DNA from: Frischella japonica
GTDB taxonomy: Bacteria > Pseudomonadota > Gammaproteobacteria > Enterobacterales > Orbaceae
Direction: 5' to 3'
NCBI RefSeq assembly: GCF_014489845.1
Contig: NZ_JABURY010000010.1
Location: 155,087 to 219,086 of the forward strand
DNA: 64,000 bases
Below are positions 1 to 10,045 of this stretch, one piece after another (position 1 is the stretch's first letter; every line of letters begins with the position of its first letter). The notes under the pieces are model-generated. The model was not told the origin of the DNA, made no database searches, and saw only the letters and a list, made by a program, of their open reading frames with translations. The translations under genes and the position numbers were made by a program.

Positions 1-853
1 GATCGACCACTTCATGACACGTACCGATTGCTGAACCCATTAATATAATAATTTGTTCCGCATCCGCCGCTCCATAATATTCAAATGGTTGATAGTTGCG
101 ACCGGTTTCTTTAGCAAAAGCTATCATAGCATTGACGACATGCATATAAGTCTGGTCATAATACCGATTCACCGCCTCGCGACATTGGAAAAAAGTATCT
201 GGATTAGCTGATGTTCCTCGAATAAAAGGTTGATCAGGTGTCAAGGCTCTGGCTCGATGCGCGGCAATAGCATCATCAGGTAATAGATTTTTAATCGAAT
301 CATCACTTATTGGGGTAATTTTATTAATTTCATGTGAGGTTCGAAAACCATCGAAAAAATGGACAAAAGGGATACGGCTATTTAATGATGCTATTTGTGC
401 AATTAATGCAAAATCTTGAGCTTCTTGTACCGAACTTGAACAAAGCATTGCACAACCTGTTTGACGCACAGCCATTACATCGGAATGATCACCAAAGATA
501 GATAAAGCATGCGTCGCCACAGAACGAGCAGCCACGTGCAAAACAAATGGCGTGAGTTCCCCCGCAATTTTGTATAATGACGGAATCATCAACAATAAAC
601 CTTGCGAGGAAGTGAAGGATGTGGCTAGTGCCCCAGTCATCAGAGCGCCATGTACAGTTGAAATGGCACCGGCTTCTGATTGCATTTCGATAACTTTAGG
701 TATATCTCCAAAGATATTTTTCTTGCTAAACTCTGACCATGTATTGGCTTGCTCCGCCATTGAAGAACTCGGGGTAATAGGATATATTGCAATTACTTCG
801 TTAGCGCGATACGCAACCGAAGAAACTGCGCTATTGGCATCAGTTGTAATCAT
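1..853 (-). CDS. nifJ: Pyruvate:ferredoxin/flavodoxin oxidoreductase, N-terminal part (partial)
   Basis: The first 284 codons are present; the rest lies beyond the left edge of the window. The reverse strand from ATG at 853 reads MITTDANSAVSSVAYRANEV, followed by a conserved IYPITPSSSMAEQ segment and an EMQSEAGAISTVHGAL segment. These belong to the N-terminal pyrimidine-binding domain of the large single-chain pyruvate oxidoreductases (NifJ/YdbK, about 1170 residues when complete). The family oxidatively decarboxylates pyruvate to acetyl-CoA using thiamine diphosphate and Fe-S clusters, passing electrons to flavodoxin or ferredoxin in the cytoplasm. The Fe-S domains cannot be checked here. 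The gene is transcribed away from the amino-acid ABC transporter, with a shared 357-bp intergenic region. Confidence 0.93.
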   Translation of the reverse strand, partial: MITTDANSAVSSVAYRANEVIAIYPITPSSSMAEQANTWSEFSKKNIFGDIPKVIEMQSEAGAISTVHGALMTGALATSFTSSQGLLLMIPSLYKIAGELTPFVLHVAARSVATHALSIFGDHSDVMAVRQTGCAMLCSSSVQEAQDFALIAQIASLNSRIPFVHFFDGFRTSHEINKITPISDDSIKNLLPDDAIAAHRARALTPDQPFIRGTSANPDTFFQCREAVNRYYDQTYMHVVNAMIAFAKETGRNYQPFEYYGAADAEQIIILMGSAIGTCHEVVD

Positions 854-1210
854 TAAAAAACCTTATATCTACTACTTTGACATTACTCTATAATTTTATC
901 ATCAAACATTGTAACAGAAACTCAAAAAACTTTATCTATTTTATCAATTAAAAGATGAATTAATTTTAATTAATCGAGTAGAATTCTAAAGATGTATGTT
1001 GAATTAATATTCTTAATAATTGTTAACAATGTCATAAACCCTGTTAATTTTTCGAAAATTAACAAAACTAATCAAGTTTCAAATGATTGTGACTTGATTA
1101 TTAATTTATTTTATGGCAAAACGTCAATTGCTACTGGATAAATGGTGAGACATAAGTTAGCATTACACCAAAAATTTTTACTTAAAATGACATAATATAT
1201 TGGGGTTGAT
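854..1210. promoter_or_regulatory. Divergent intergenic region with three dyad symmetries
   Basis: This 357-bp AT-rich gap separates the divergent nifJ and ABC-transporter genes and must hold both promoters. Three inverted repeats follow one another: ATTGTTAACAAT at 1019-1030 (perfect palindrome), GTTAATTTT/AAAATTAAC at 1043-1063 with a 3-nt centre, and AATCAAGT/ACTTGATT at 1070-1099 with a 14-nt spacer. They could be operators or, for the second, a hairpin. I recognise no known regulator consensus. Confidence 0.4.
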
Positions 1211-2008
1211 ATGCGTAGACAATCTTATTTATGGATAATGGCTTTTGCAGCCCTGTTTTTGCTTAATGCGTGTGATGACCAAACGAAGCAGAATCAGGTA
1301 AGTCAAAATGTCGAAGTTAAAAAACAAACTATTGTCATTGGATTAGATGATGATTTTCCACCTATGGGGTTTCGTGATCAGAACAATGAATTAGTTGGTT
1401 TTGATATTGATTTAGCTCGTGAAGCGGCAAAAAGAGCAGATTTAAATGTAGAATTTAAACCGATTGACTGGTCAGCAAAAGAAGCTGAGCTTAATAGTAA
1501 GCGTGTTGATGCATTATGGAATGGTTTAACAATAACTGATTATCGTAAAGAAAATATTCTATTTTCAAAACCTTACATGATTAATCATCAAATTATCGTA
1601 GTTAGAGCTGATAGTGATATTCAAACTAAAGCAGATTTAGTAGGAAAAGTAATTGGTTTACAAGATGGTAGCAGTGCATTAGATGCGGTAAATGCGGATC
1701 CTATTCATACTAATTTTGCCGAATTAAATCAATATGCCGACAATGTAACGGCATTGTTAGATTTGGCAAATCAACGTCTTGATGCTGTCGTCGTTGATGG
1801 AGTCGTTGGACATTATTACGTTGCTAAAAAACCCGATGAATATAGAGTATTAGAAGATAATTTTGGTGAAGAACAATATGGTGTAGGATTTGAGAAGGGT
1901 AATGTCGAACTACATCAGAAGATCCAACAAGCATTAACCAGCATGATTAATGACGGAACGGCGGCCCAAATTTCACAAAAATGGTTTGGTACCGACGTCA
2001 CAAAATAA
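1211..2008 (+). CDS. Amino-acid ABC transporter substrate-binding lipoprotein
   Basis: A 265-residue solute-binding protein of family 3 (SBP_bac_3). Residues 1-20 form a lipoprotein signal peptide ending in the lipobox LLNAC, so Cys21 would be lipidated and the protein anchored in the envelope. The mature part starts with the typical IVIGLDDDFPPMGFRDQNNE strand and contains VGFDIDLAREAAKR and ALWNGLTITDYRKE, as in polar amino-acid binding proteins of the His/Gln/Cys type. The ligand cannot be deduced. Permease and ATPase genes follow on the same strand, making a full importer. A hairpin just after the stop codon probably raises binding-protein expression over the membrane parts. Confidence 0.93.
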   Translation: MRRQSYLWIMAFAALFLLNACDDQTKQNQVSQNVEVKKQTIVIGLDDDFPPMGFRDQNNELVGFDIDLAREAAKRADLNVEFKPIDWSAKEAELNSKRVDALWNGLTITDYRKENILFSKPYMINHQIIVVRADSDIQTKADLVGKVIGLQDGSSALDAVNADPIHTNFAELNQYADNVTALLDLANQRLDAVVVDGVVGHYYVAKKPDEYRVLEDNFGEEQYGVGFEKGNVELHQKIQQALTSMINDGTAAQISQKWFGTDVTK

Positions 2009-2031
2009 ACCGAAAGTATGGTTTGTTTAAG

Positions 2032-2059
2032 CGCAGCCCTTATTGGACTGCGTTGTTTT
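2032..2059 (+). terminator. Attenuator-like hairpin between binding protein and permease
   Basis: CGCAG-C-CC / GG-A-CTGCG arms with one mismatch and a TTATT loop, followed by TTGTTTTTAT. It lies 23 nt after the lipoprotein stop codon and 13 nt before the permease start. Partial terminators at this position are common in binding-protein operons, where they adjust subunit ratios; that role is inferred. Confidence 0.55.
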
Positions 2060-2072
2060 TATAGGACTTTAG

Positions 2073-2771
2073 ATGGATTACTTAGTAAATTTTATAGAAC
2101 AATTTTGGATAACCCTTAAAGTTAGCACTTTTTATTGTATCGATATATCTCCGCAATTATGGGAAGGAACTAAACTTACCCTAGGGCTATTTATTGTGAC
2201 TTTATTGTTATCTATTCCTTGTGGTTTAATATTAGCATTATTAAGACTATCGCGGTTAAAATTCATTAGCTTTTTGGTTAATGCTTATATCTGGTTGATG
2301 CGTGGCACTCCCTTAATGCTACAAATCTTTTTTATCTATTTTGCCTTGCCGATGTTAGGTATCCGTTTCCAAAGTTTTTCAACCGCTGTAATTGCCTTTA
2401 CGCTAAATTATGCTGCTTATTTTGCTGAAATTTTCCGTGCTGGAATACAAGGTGTTAATAAAGGTCAGTACGAAGCGGCGAAAACGCTAGGTATGAGCTA
2501 TGGTCAAACAATGTGGCGGATAGTTTTACCCCAAATGATCAAAAAGATTCTGCCACCCCTGTGTAATGAAACTATTACATTAATCAAAGATACCTCTTTA
2601 GTTTATGTTTTGGCTCTACAAGATCTGATGCGTATTGCTTATCAACTCGTGAAACGTGATTTTGATTTATCACCGTTTTTTATTGCCGCAGTATTTTATT
2701 TGGCAATGACTTTAATTTTAACGATGCTTTATCAAAGATTGGAGAAATATTATGCCCGTTATGACGACTGA
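2073..2771 (+). CDS. Amino-acid ABC transporter permease (HisM/GlnP type)
   Basis: A 232-residue integral membrane protein of the His/Glu/Gln/Arg permease family. The N-terminal segment [20 protein letters not shown] and the motif [20 protein letters not shown] are characteristic. The cytoplasmic EAA loop that docks onto the ATPase is visible as [20 protein letters not shown] (about residues 132-151). About five hydrophobic segments are seen. The 3' end overlaps the start of the ATPase gene by 20 bp, so the two are probably translationally coupled. A single permease gene in such an operon usually works as a homodimer. Confidence 0.93.
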   Translation: MDYLVNFIEQFWITLKVSTFYCIDISPQLWEGTKLTLGLFIVTLLLSIPCGLILALLRLSRLKFISFLVNAYIWLMRGTPLMLQIFFIYFALPMLGIRFQSFSTAVIAFTLNYAAYFAEIFRAGIQGVNKGQYEAAKTLGMSYGQTMWRIVLPQMIKKILPPLCNETITLIKDTSLVYVLALQDLMRIAYQLVKRDFDLSPFFIAAVFYLAMTLILTMLYQRLEKYYARYDD

Positions 2772-3531
2772 TATTATGATTAATGCACAGCAGATTTATA
2801 AGTCATTTGGAAATCTTTCAGTATTAAAAGGTGTTAATTTAACCGTAGAAAAATCAGAAGTCGTCGTAATAATCGGATCTTCTGGCTCGGGTAAATCTAC
2901 TTTACTTCGTTGTATAAATCATTTGGAAAAAATTGATTCAGGATCTATTGCCATAGAGAATGAGCTTATGGTTAAAAATAACGAAGCTAATCAAGCTATT
3001 TATCAACCAGAGCAGGAAATTAAACGCATTTGTTCAAAAATGGGCATGGTGTTTCAGCATTTTAATCTTTTCCCGCATATGACTGTTTTGCAGAATATTA
3101 TTGAAGCTCCGATGACAGTAAAAAAAATGAAGCGTGAAGAGATATTACCTTTAGCGCGTGAATTATTGCAAAAAGTTGGTCTGTCTAATAAAGAAGATAG
3201 TTATCCATCCCAACTGTCGGGTGGGCAAAAGCAACGTGTTGCTATTGCCCGAGCACTTGCAATGCAACCCGATATTATGTTATTTGATGAACCTACTTCG
3301 GCGCTTGATCCGGAATTAACCGGTGAGGTTTTAAAAACGATGCAAAACCTTGCTGAAGATAAAATCACTATGGTGGTAGTCACTCATGAAATGGGCTTTG
3401 CCAGAGCTGTGGCCGATAAAGTCGTGTTTATGGATGGTGGCGTAGTGATAGAGCAGGGCAAACCAGAAGAAGTTCTCGTTAATCCAAAACATCCAAGAAC
3501 ATGTGCATTTTTATCCCGATTTATTGATTAA
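2752..3531 (+). CDS. Amino-acid ABC transporter ATP-binding protein (GlnQ/HisP type)
   Basis: A 259-residue ABC ATPase. Walker A is GSSGSGKST at residues 42-50; [15 protein letters not shown] is the signature and [14 protein letters not shown] the Walker B with D-loop. The segment [16 protein letters not shown] is typical of polar amino-acid importers. The ATG at 2752 has GGAGA six bases upstream and lies inside the permease gene; later in-frame ATGs at 2761 and 2776 are less well placed. This is the last gene of the three-gene operon and energises uptake from the cytoplasmic face. Confidence 0.95.
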   Translation: MPVMTTDIMINAQQIYKSFGNLSVLKGVNLTVEKSEVVVIIGSSGSGKSTLLRCINHLEKIDSGSIAIENELMVKNNEANQAIYQPEQEIKRICSKMGMVFQHFNLFPHMTVLQNIIEAPMTVKKMKREEILPLARELLQKVGLSNKEDSYPSQLSGGQKQRVAIARALAMQPDIMLFDEPTSALDPELTGEVLKTMQNLAEDKITMVVVTHEMGFARAVADKVVFMDGGVVIEQGKPEEVLVNPKHPRTCAFLSRFID

Positions 3532-4369
3532 ATCCATCGATATTAAGCAAAATAAACGGAATTGTCTGCAAAAAATGATATTTATTTGCATTATTAAATT
3601 TTTATAAATGTTCAAAAAATTTAACAGTTCCTGTTTATTATGTAGACTGAGCTTGAAATAAATAGGCTGTCAGGATATTAATTTTTGAATTGTTTAACTC
3701 GCATCTATTTTAATTATTTTTTTTAATGAATCATTTTGCGCTTCTGATTTTATTTTATATTCATAAGTTGATGTAGCGGTTCAATGGGCTCTCAACACTA
3801 AAGATATTTAATGCTAAATACAGAACAATATTTGAAGCGAGTTATATCAATATTGTTCGCTATTTGGTTAATATCGTATAATTGAATGTAACTTAATCAG
3901 AAATTTTATCCCATCAGATAGATTGAAATAGAGAATAAATCTAGGGAGAATTTAAAATCACCAAAATAATCAAATTTACATCTTAACAATCACCATAATA
4001 GCAAAAACAATTATCTAAAAGACAACAATAGGTTTGCACATCAAACCTCTCTTTAGCTAACTATTCATGCCAAAATTTTATTAATTCAGCAAATAAAAAA
4101 TAGGTTGTATGCTTAAGCGATCAAGGTTGTATTAATGCGAGGAGAATTTTTTATTTATGTAATAAGCAATAATTATTTGACTTAGATGGTGTGTTTAAAA
4201 ATACACTGTCTTATGCAAGGAAAAAGTTAATTATTATGTATTGCTATGGCAATAAAGCTAATGGTTCATCGATTGTGTTGGTAAGTCATACGTTATCACT
4301 GAATATAATGAGGCTAATTATTGAATCAAACCGATTGAGATATTTATAATGCAGTATTTGGTTTGGTGA
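3532..4369. other. 838-bp intergenic stretch without recognised features
   Basis: Very AT-rich DNA with stops in all frames. I see no convincing terminator after the ATPase gene, no RNA gene and no recognisable gene remnant. Confidence 0.6.
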
Positions 4370-4750
4370 TTAATCAAATAAGAAAGATAAAATACCTAAA
4401 GGTCCAAGGAAAAAAAAGATTAAAACAATTAAATTATATATAGCAAAAATGCGAATAAAATATGCCATGGGTGGTGATAGAATTGCTATAAATGAAATAA
4501 TAAAGCCATATATTACCGAATTTAACAGAAAAGGCGTTCCATAAGATTTATCACGAAATAGCATAAACTCAACATTTGTTGCTATAAATGTCAGAATGAA
4601 ACAAATTATAATAACCGAAATATGCTCTAATAAATCCCAAAAGGACCAATTTTTGGCTGAAAAATCAATCAAACCTGCCACTAAAAAACTAGGAATAATA
4701 ATTAAAATCAATAGGATTATTTTTAAACTGACAAGTGACCATTGTTTCAT
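4370..4750 (-). CDS. Small hydrophobic membrane protein, function unknown
   Basis: A 126-residue protein with four hydrophobic segments (roughly residues 7-27, 42-62, 73-93 and 100-124), so almost entirely embedded in the inner membrane. It matches no family I recognise. The gene stands alone between two non-coding stretches, the ribosome-binding site is weak, and no neighbour suggests a role. The length of the open frame and its consistent hydrophobic pattern support a real gene, but a decaying accessory gene is possible. Confidence 0.5.
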   Translation of the reverse strand: MKQWSLVSLKIILLILIIIPSFLVAGLIDFSAKNWSFWDLLEHISVIIICFILTFIATNVEFMLFRDKSYGTPFLLNSVIYGFIISFIAILSPPMAYFIRIFAIYNLIVLIFFFLGPLGILSFLFD

Positions 4751-5279
4751 AGGTAATTGAGTGTTTTTTATTTTAAGTTATCTAACAATCGTAATTATTG
4801 TACTATATGATACATTTTAAATAAATGTTAGTTGCATTTTTCAATTTATCTGATTAATAACATTAACCTGATTATTTTAAATAATATTAAAATAGTCAAA
4901 GTAAATAAACTGAGAAGAGCAGTTCAATGATAAAATTACCAACAGTTTGTATTAGGAGCATTTTAATAAATGCAATTAACAATGGTCGCAAATAAGTTAT
5001 ATACAGTTAGTTGCAAATAATAAACCTATAGCATCGATTATTAAACAGACACTTGTCATATCGATTTAAACTGAATTTAACAAAAATGTGTTTTAATCTT
5101 TTTATCAATATTACAAAATAATTCAATTTTTTTTAAATAAAAAAGTTTACACCTTGTTGTTATCATTTTGAGATTTATGATTAACCTATTAAATATAATT
5201 AAAAGTAAATAGCTTGATATTATAGCCATTTGAGGTTACAAGTCAGTGACTTTAGCAATACAATAAAAGGAATAAATAA
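4751..5279. other. 529-bp intergenic region upstream of the TerF-like gene
   Basis: AT-rich and non-coding. It should carry the promoter of the TerD-VWA gene, with AAAGGAAT as its ribosome-binding site just before 5280. No specific operator or RNA element was recognised. Confidence 0.5.
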
Positions 5280-6590
5280 ATGCAACAACTTATCTCAGGT
5301 CAAAATACTTTATTGCAGAGCCAGCAATTTACGCTTACCGTCGATTATAAAACGAGTAATCAATGGCAACAAAGTAGTATCGATGCAGCAGTTTTTTTGC
5401 TTGATCAAAATGATAAAGTCCGTAATGATGAAGATTTTATCTTTTATAATCAACTTGATTCCAAAAATGGTAGTATTCGTTTAAAGAATCAAATGAATGG
5501 AGCCTCGATTGAGGTTAATTTAAATCTACTTGATAATACAACTAAAAAGGTTGCTTTTACTCTCGTTATTGATGGTAAAGATACATTAGCCAATCTGCAA
5601 CAACTCACGCTGACTATCGCAAATCAGTACATTTTTGAGGTATTATTAGATAATCGAACAGAGAAAGCACTTATTCTTGGTCAATGCTATATGCATAATG
5701 GGGCATGGAAGTTTCGCGCCTTAGGGCAAGGTTTTAATGGTGGTTTGCGTCCATTAGCGGAGCAATATGGTGTAGAGATCATAGATGAACCGTCTGATGT
5801 TAATAGCCAAAGTAAGGCAAATCAAACTACTCCAATACCAAAATTAGAACAAACGTCACCTGTTGATCTCGCTAAAAAACTAGAGAAAAAAGCGCCACAT
5901 TTGGTTTCATTAATCAAACCAATCACCATCAGCCTCGAAAAACATCAATTAACTCATGTGAAAGCAAGAGTTGCTTTTGTATTAGATGCATCAGGATCTA
6001 TGCATAGTGAATTTAAAAAAGGTAATGTTCAACAAGTTCTCAATCGTATTGCAGTGCTGGCTGCTCAATTTGATGATGATGGCGCAATGGATTTATGGGG
6101 ATTTGCCGAAAGACATAAAAAATATCATGATGTGACACTCGACAATGTTGATGGTTATATTGAACGAATTCAAACTGAAGATAGAAAAAAAGGTTTGAGG
6201 GGTTCTTTCACCGGAATATTACCTGGATTAGGTGGGGTTAATAACGAACCGCCTGTAATGGATGAGGTTCTTGATACTTTCAAATCGAGTAAAGAGCCAG
6301 CATTTATTGTATTTATTACTGATGGTGGTATTTCTAAAAATAGGCAAATAAAACAAATCCTTCAAAAATCCGCTCATTATCCTATTTTCTGGAAGTTTGT
6401 TGGTTTAGGTGGGCGGAGTTATGGTATTCTTGAAGATTTTGATGATTTTACCGATCGTATCGTGGATAATACTGATTTCTTTCCAATCGATAATTTCCGC
6501 GCTCTATCAGACGAAGAGCTATATGATAAATTGCTGGTCGAATTTAATGACTGGCTAAATAAAGCTAAACAGCTTGGTATACTTAAATAG
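5280..6590 (+). CDS. TerD-domain and VWA-domain protein (TerF-like), orphan
   Basis: A 436-residue cytoplasmic protein in two parts. Residues about 1-165 resemble the TerD/TerE/CABP1 fold ([26 protein letters not shown] and [24 protein letters not shown]). Residues about 228-430 form a von Willebrand A domain with the MIDAS sequence DASGS at 236-240 and a later FITDGG. A linker of low complexity joins them. This is the architecture of TerF from tellurite-resistance (ter) operons, which encode stress or phage-exclusion functions of uncertain mechanism. No terABCDE or other ter gene is nearby, so this is an orphan member whose function may differ from classical Ter. The start at 5280 has AAAGGA upstream. 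Confidence 0.85.
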   Translation: MQQLISGQNTLLQSQQFTLTVDYKTSNQWQQSSIDAAVFLLDQNDKVRNDEDFIFYNQLDSKNGSIRLKNQMNGASIEVNLNLLDNTTKKVAFTLVIDGKDTLANLQQLTLTIANQYIFEVLLDNRTEKALILGQCYMHNGAWKFRALGQGFNGGLRPLAEQYGVEIIDEPSDVNSQSKANQTTPIPKLEQTSPVDLAKKLEKKAPHLVSLIKPITISLEKHQLTHVKARVAFVLDASGSMHSEFKKGNVQQVLNRIAVLAAQFDDDGAMDLWGFAERHKKYHDVTLDNVDGYIERIQTEDRKKGLRGSFTGILPGLGGVNNEPPVMDEVLDTFKSSKEPAFIVFITDGGISKNRQIKQILQKSAHYPIFWKFVGLGGRSYGILEDFDDFTDRIVDNTDFFPIDNFRALSDEELYDKLLVEFNDWLNKAKQLGILK

Positions 6591-6807
6591 AGTAACATTG
6601 ATGTTTTTGTAAGTAGATATTATTTATTATTTAATGGGATAAATGATATCTAGTTTATTTTTAACATACTTGGCTGTCTAAGCTTTACTCGTTCAAAATG
6701 TCTATCCATCATAATAAATTGTGTCCGAAAAATATTATGAAATAGTTGCCTATTATTAAAAAATAAATATGCTATGTTAACTATTTTCATTCCGGCAAAT
6801 TCAAAAT

Positions 6808-7974
6808 ATGATAATGAGTCCTTATAGTCTTACTCCTAAGATTGCACAGCAAATTGTAAAAAGAACCATGAAAATTATTGATTGTAATATCAATGTGATG
6901 GATGCGCATGGTTGTATTATCGGCAGTGGTGATTTAGAGCGTATTGGAGAATTACATGAAGGAGCGATGTTAGCCATATCTCAAAAACGCATTGTTTCTA
7001 TTGATACTGCCATGGCAAAACGTTTACAAGGGGTTAAACCGGGGATTAACTTACCTCTAAAACTTAACGATCAAATTGTTGGCGTGATTGGATTAACGGG
7101 CGAACCATCTGATATTAGACAATTTGGTGAATTAGTTTGTATGTCAGCTGAAATGATGATGGAGCAAACGCAATTACTTCAAGAACTATCCTATGATAAT
7201 CGCCTAAAAGAAGAATTAATTATCACGTTGATTGAAAAAGAGGTTTTGCCTGATAGTATGGTTCAGTGGGTAAAACGGTTAGATATTGATCTTGAATTAC
7301 CTCGCGTTGTTGTAATTATTGAAGTCGATAGTGGACAGCTTGGGATTGGCACAGCAATGAGCGAATTACAGAATTTACAAACGCAAGTGCAGTTAACTAA
7401 CAAACATTATTTAGTTGCAATAAAATCGATTACAGAATTGGTCATTTTAATTCCGGCACTTAACCGTTATGGTAGATGGGAATTAGAAGAACATAAGAAA
7501 AAGCTAGCTAATTTAATCACTATTATAAAAAATAGAACCCAATTAGACATCCGCATTTCTTTAGGCAATTATTTTGATCAACATCCCTATCCACTTGTAA
7601 AATCTTACCAAACAGCCAAAACGACCATGCTTATTGGTAAACAGCGTATGCCGGATATCCGTAATTATCATTATCAAGAGTTAATATTACCGGTTTTGTT
7701 ACATGGTTTAAGTTATGACTGGCAAGCTGAAGAGTTATTATTACCACTTAAAAAATTAAAGATGGGTGATAATAATGGTGTCTTGCAACATACCTTACAG
7801 ATTTGGTTTAACAATAATGTGCAAAGTGGTGAGACGGCTAATGAGCTGTTTATTCATCGAAATACTTTAGAGTATCGACTAAATAAAATTGCTAAATTGA
7901 CAGGGTTAAATTTGGCCAAATTTGACGACAGATTGCTGTTATATATTGGCTTACAATTGGATCGAAATGCCTAA
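6808..7974 (+). CDS. cdaR: Sugar diacid utilisation regulator CdaR
   Basis: A 388-residue transcriptional regulator matching E. coli CdaR (385 aa) from end to end. The N-terminal diacid-recognition domain carries IVKRTMKIIDCNINVMDAHG and GSGDLERIGELHEGAML; the C-terminal PucR-type helix-turn-helix contains LFIHRNTLEYRLNKIAKLTGLNL (about residues 348-370). In E. coli CdaR activates gudPXD, garD and garPLRK in response to galactarate, glucarate or glycerate. Here its targets lie immediately downstream: garD convergent with it and the gud-gar operon beyond. Alternative ATGs at 6808 and 6814 differ by two codons. Confidence 0.96.
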   Translation: MIMSPYSLTPKIAQQIVKRTMKIIDCNINVMDAHGCIIGSGDLERIGELHEGAMLAISQKRIVSIDTAMAKRLQGVKPGINLPLKLNDQIVGVIGLTGEPSDIRQFGELVCMSAEMMMEQTQLLQELSYDNRLKEELIITLIEKEVLPDSMVQWVKRLDIDLELPRVVVIIEVDSGQLGIGTAMSELQNLQTQVQLTNKHYLVAIKSITELVILIPALNRYGRWELEEHKKKLANLITIIKNRTQLDIRISLGNYFDQHPYPLVKSYQTAKTTMLIGKQRMPDIRNYHYQELILPVLLHGLSYDWQAEELLLPLKKLKMGDNNGVLQHTLQIWFNNNVQSGETANELFIHRNTLEYRLNKIAKLTGLNLAKFDDRLLLYIGLQLDRNA

Positions 7975-7980
7975 TAGTTA

Positions 7981-8020
7981 ATAACATTGTCCTTATACAT
8001 CCCAATAAGAACAATGTTAT
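7981..8020. terminator. Bidirectional terminator between cdaR and garD
   Basis: Arms ATAACATTGT and ACAATGTTAT, extended inward by CTTAT/ATAAG after one mismatch, give a 15-bp stem with an 8-nt loop. It sits between the convergent stop codons of cdaR (7974) and garD (8064). The plus-strand copy is followed by a short TTTTATT stretch. Confidence 0.7.
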
Positions 8021-8063
8021 GATAGAGTTTTATTGCCTACTTATTATAAAAATATTATTGATA

Positions 8064-9614
8064 TTAGGTGATTGGTGCTGGATTGAAAATAGCTAATGGA
8101 TTATATAATCTCCAATGATCCGACCATGGTTTTTTGCGTCCACTTGCTACGTCTAGAATTAAATGAAATAGTCGCCATCCAATATCTTCAATCGTTGCTT
8201 TACCTAAAGCAATATCACCGGCACTAATGTCAATTAAATCAAACCATTGTTCAGCAACAATATTACGACTAGACATTTTAATGACAGGGACCATTGCTAG
8301 ACCATATGGTGTTCCGCGTCCAGTGGTAAAAACTTGTAGGGTTATTCCTGAGGCCACTTGCTGAGCGCCACAAACAAAATCGCTGGCTGGCGTTGCAGCA
8401 AAAATTAACCCTTTTTTAGTTGGACGTTGTCCAGGCGATAATACTTCAACGATAGAACTCGTACCTGATTTGGCAATTGAACCCATTGCTTTTTCGACGA
8501 TGTTATTTAGACCACCTTTTTTATTTCCTGGCGTCGTGTTCGCACTACGATCAACTTTACCCGCAGCGAGGTAATCGTCATACCATTGCATCTCACGAAT
8601 AAGTGCCTTACCTACTTCTTCATTAGCTGCTCTTGGCGTGAGTAAATGAATACCATCACGAACTTCAGTTACTTCGGAAAACATCACTGTCGCACCACAT
8701 CTAACTAATAAATCAGATGCAAATCCAACTGAAGGATTAGATGTTACTCCGGAAAAGGCATCACTACCACCACATTGCATGCCGATGACCAATTCCGAAG
8801 CTGGTACTGTTTCTCTTTTACGTTGATTAAGACGTTGTAGATGTTTTTCTGCAACATTTAAGATATGATCAACCATTGCTTTAAAGCCGTGTTCATCTTG
8901 TAATGTGACTAAATCATCCTCCAATAATTTAATCGGAATTGTATCTTGAGTACCTTTCAGTAATCTCTCTGGTTGGAGTTTTTCACAACCTAAACTCACC
9001 ACCATAATTTCTCCACCAAAATTAGGGTTTTTGGCTAGATTGTGAATCGACCGTATTGGTACTATCGCCGCTGGAGCATCAATTGCTACACCACAGCCAT
9101 AAAGATGGGTTAAAGCTACAACTCCATCAACATTTGGATATTTAGGAAGTAAATCCTGTTCGATAATTTTTGCCACATATTCAACAACACCAGAAACACA
9201 GTTAACGCTCATTGTGATGCCCAATATATTACGCGTACCTACTGAACCGTCTGCATTGCGATAGCCTTCGAATGTATAACCATCTAATGGCGGAAGTTCT
9301 TGAACTTTCTTGGTTGCGATTGGTAATTCGTTTAACTCTGGAGCATTTGGCATTTCTGTCACGCTTTCATTAATCCAACTGCCTTTTTTAATATTTACTT
9401 TAGCATAACCAATGATTTCACCATATCGAATAATGGCATTACCTTGATCAATATTATTTAACGCAACTTTATGACCTTGAGGTATGTGTTCTATTAACTT
9501 CAATCCATCAGAAAAAACAGTACCTTTCGGTAATCCGTTGTCATTGACAACAATCGCCACGTTATCAATATCTTTTATTTTTATGTATAGCGGCTTACTG
9601 GTATGGCTTTCCAT
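8064..9614 (-). CDS. garD: Galactarate dehydratase (D-galactarate hydro-lyase)
   Basis: A 516-residue UxaA/GarD-family enzyme, close in length and sequence to E. coli GarD (523 aa). It dehydrates galactarate to 5-dehydro-4-deoxy-D-glucarate in the cytoplasm. The N-terminal SAF-like domain ([16 protein letters not shown]) and the conserved [45 protein letters not shown] and TTGRGTPYG segments are all present. The start at 9614 has GGGAG seven bases upstream. The gene diverges from gudP-gudX-gudD-garL-garR-garK across a 431-bp region and converges on cdaR, which is expected to control both. Confidence 0.97.
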   Translation of the reverse strand: MESHTSKPLYIKIKDIDNVAIVVNDNGLPKGTVFSDGLKLIEHIPQGHKVALNNIDQGNAIIRYGEIIGYAKVNIKKGSWINESVTEMPNAPELNELPIATKKVQELPPLDGYTFEGYRNADGSVGTRNILGITMSVNCVSGVVEYVAKIIEQDLLPKYPNVDGVVALTHLYGCGVAIDAPAAIVPIRSIHNLAKNPNFGGEIMVVSLGCEKLQPERLLKGTQDTIPIKLLEDDLVTLQDEHGFKAMVDHILNVAEKHLQRLNQRKRETVPASELVIGMQCGGSDAFSGVTSNPSVGFASDLLVRCGATVMFSEVTEVRDGIHLLTPRAANEEVGKALIREMQWYDDYLAAGKVDRSANTTPGNKKGGLNNIVEKAMGSIAKSGTSSIVEVLSPGQRPTKKGLIFAATPASDFVCGAQQVASGITLQVFTTGRGTPYGLAMVPVIKMSSRNIVAEQWFDLIDISAGDIALGKATIEDIGWRLFHLILDVASGRKKPWSDHWRLYNPLAIFNPAPIT

Positions 9615-10045
9615 TGTATAACTCCCATTACATACTATAGCTTTTAATTAATTTTTGATCAGTTTCATTATGATAAGTATTACTGATAGATTAGCTATAT
9701 ATTAAATGTGAATAAAATAAATAGCATTGTGAAAAGTTCCAATTTTAATTTTAAAATAGGCTATAAATTTATGAAGTTGAACATAAAATGGTGGATTGCA
9801 TCACAAAATTGATGCAGTTATCTAAATTTTTGTGAAGAACATAACATTTAATTGTGCATTTGCATATAAATAACTGCTATTTTATCGTTTGTTTTGGTTT
9901 TTTACCGATGAAATTTTTAGCATAACTCTCCATACTTATTCCCCATTAGTGGATTACATAGACATATTTGATATCTCTTTATTTTCTACCCAGCCATCTA
10001 TAAAAAATCAAGATCAACTGTTTATAATCAGTTTAGGAGCTAAAA
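9615..10045. promoter_or_regulatory. Divergent garD / gudP control region
   Basis: This 431-bp intergenic region separates garD from the gudP operon. It contains a perfect dyad TGCATC-N8-GATGCA at 9797-9816 and, 14 bp further on, TGTGA-N6-TAACA at 9831-9846, one base off the CRP consensus TGTGA-N6-TCACA. CdaR and CRP control of these genes is known in E. coli; assigning these two sites to them is inference. AGGAG before 10046 is the gudP ribosome-binding site. Confidence 0.4.

Noticed and set aside
552..893. A 113-codon open frame on the plus strand
   Set aside because: It lies antisense to the well-conserved N-terminal coding region of nifJ and has no protein-like conservation of its own.
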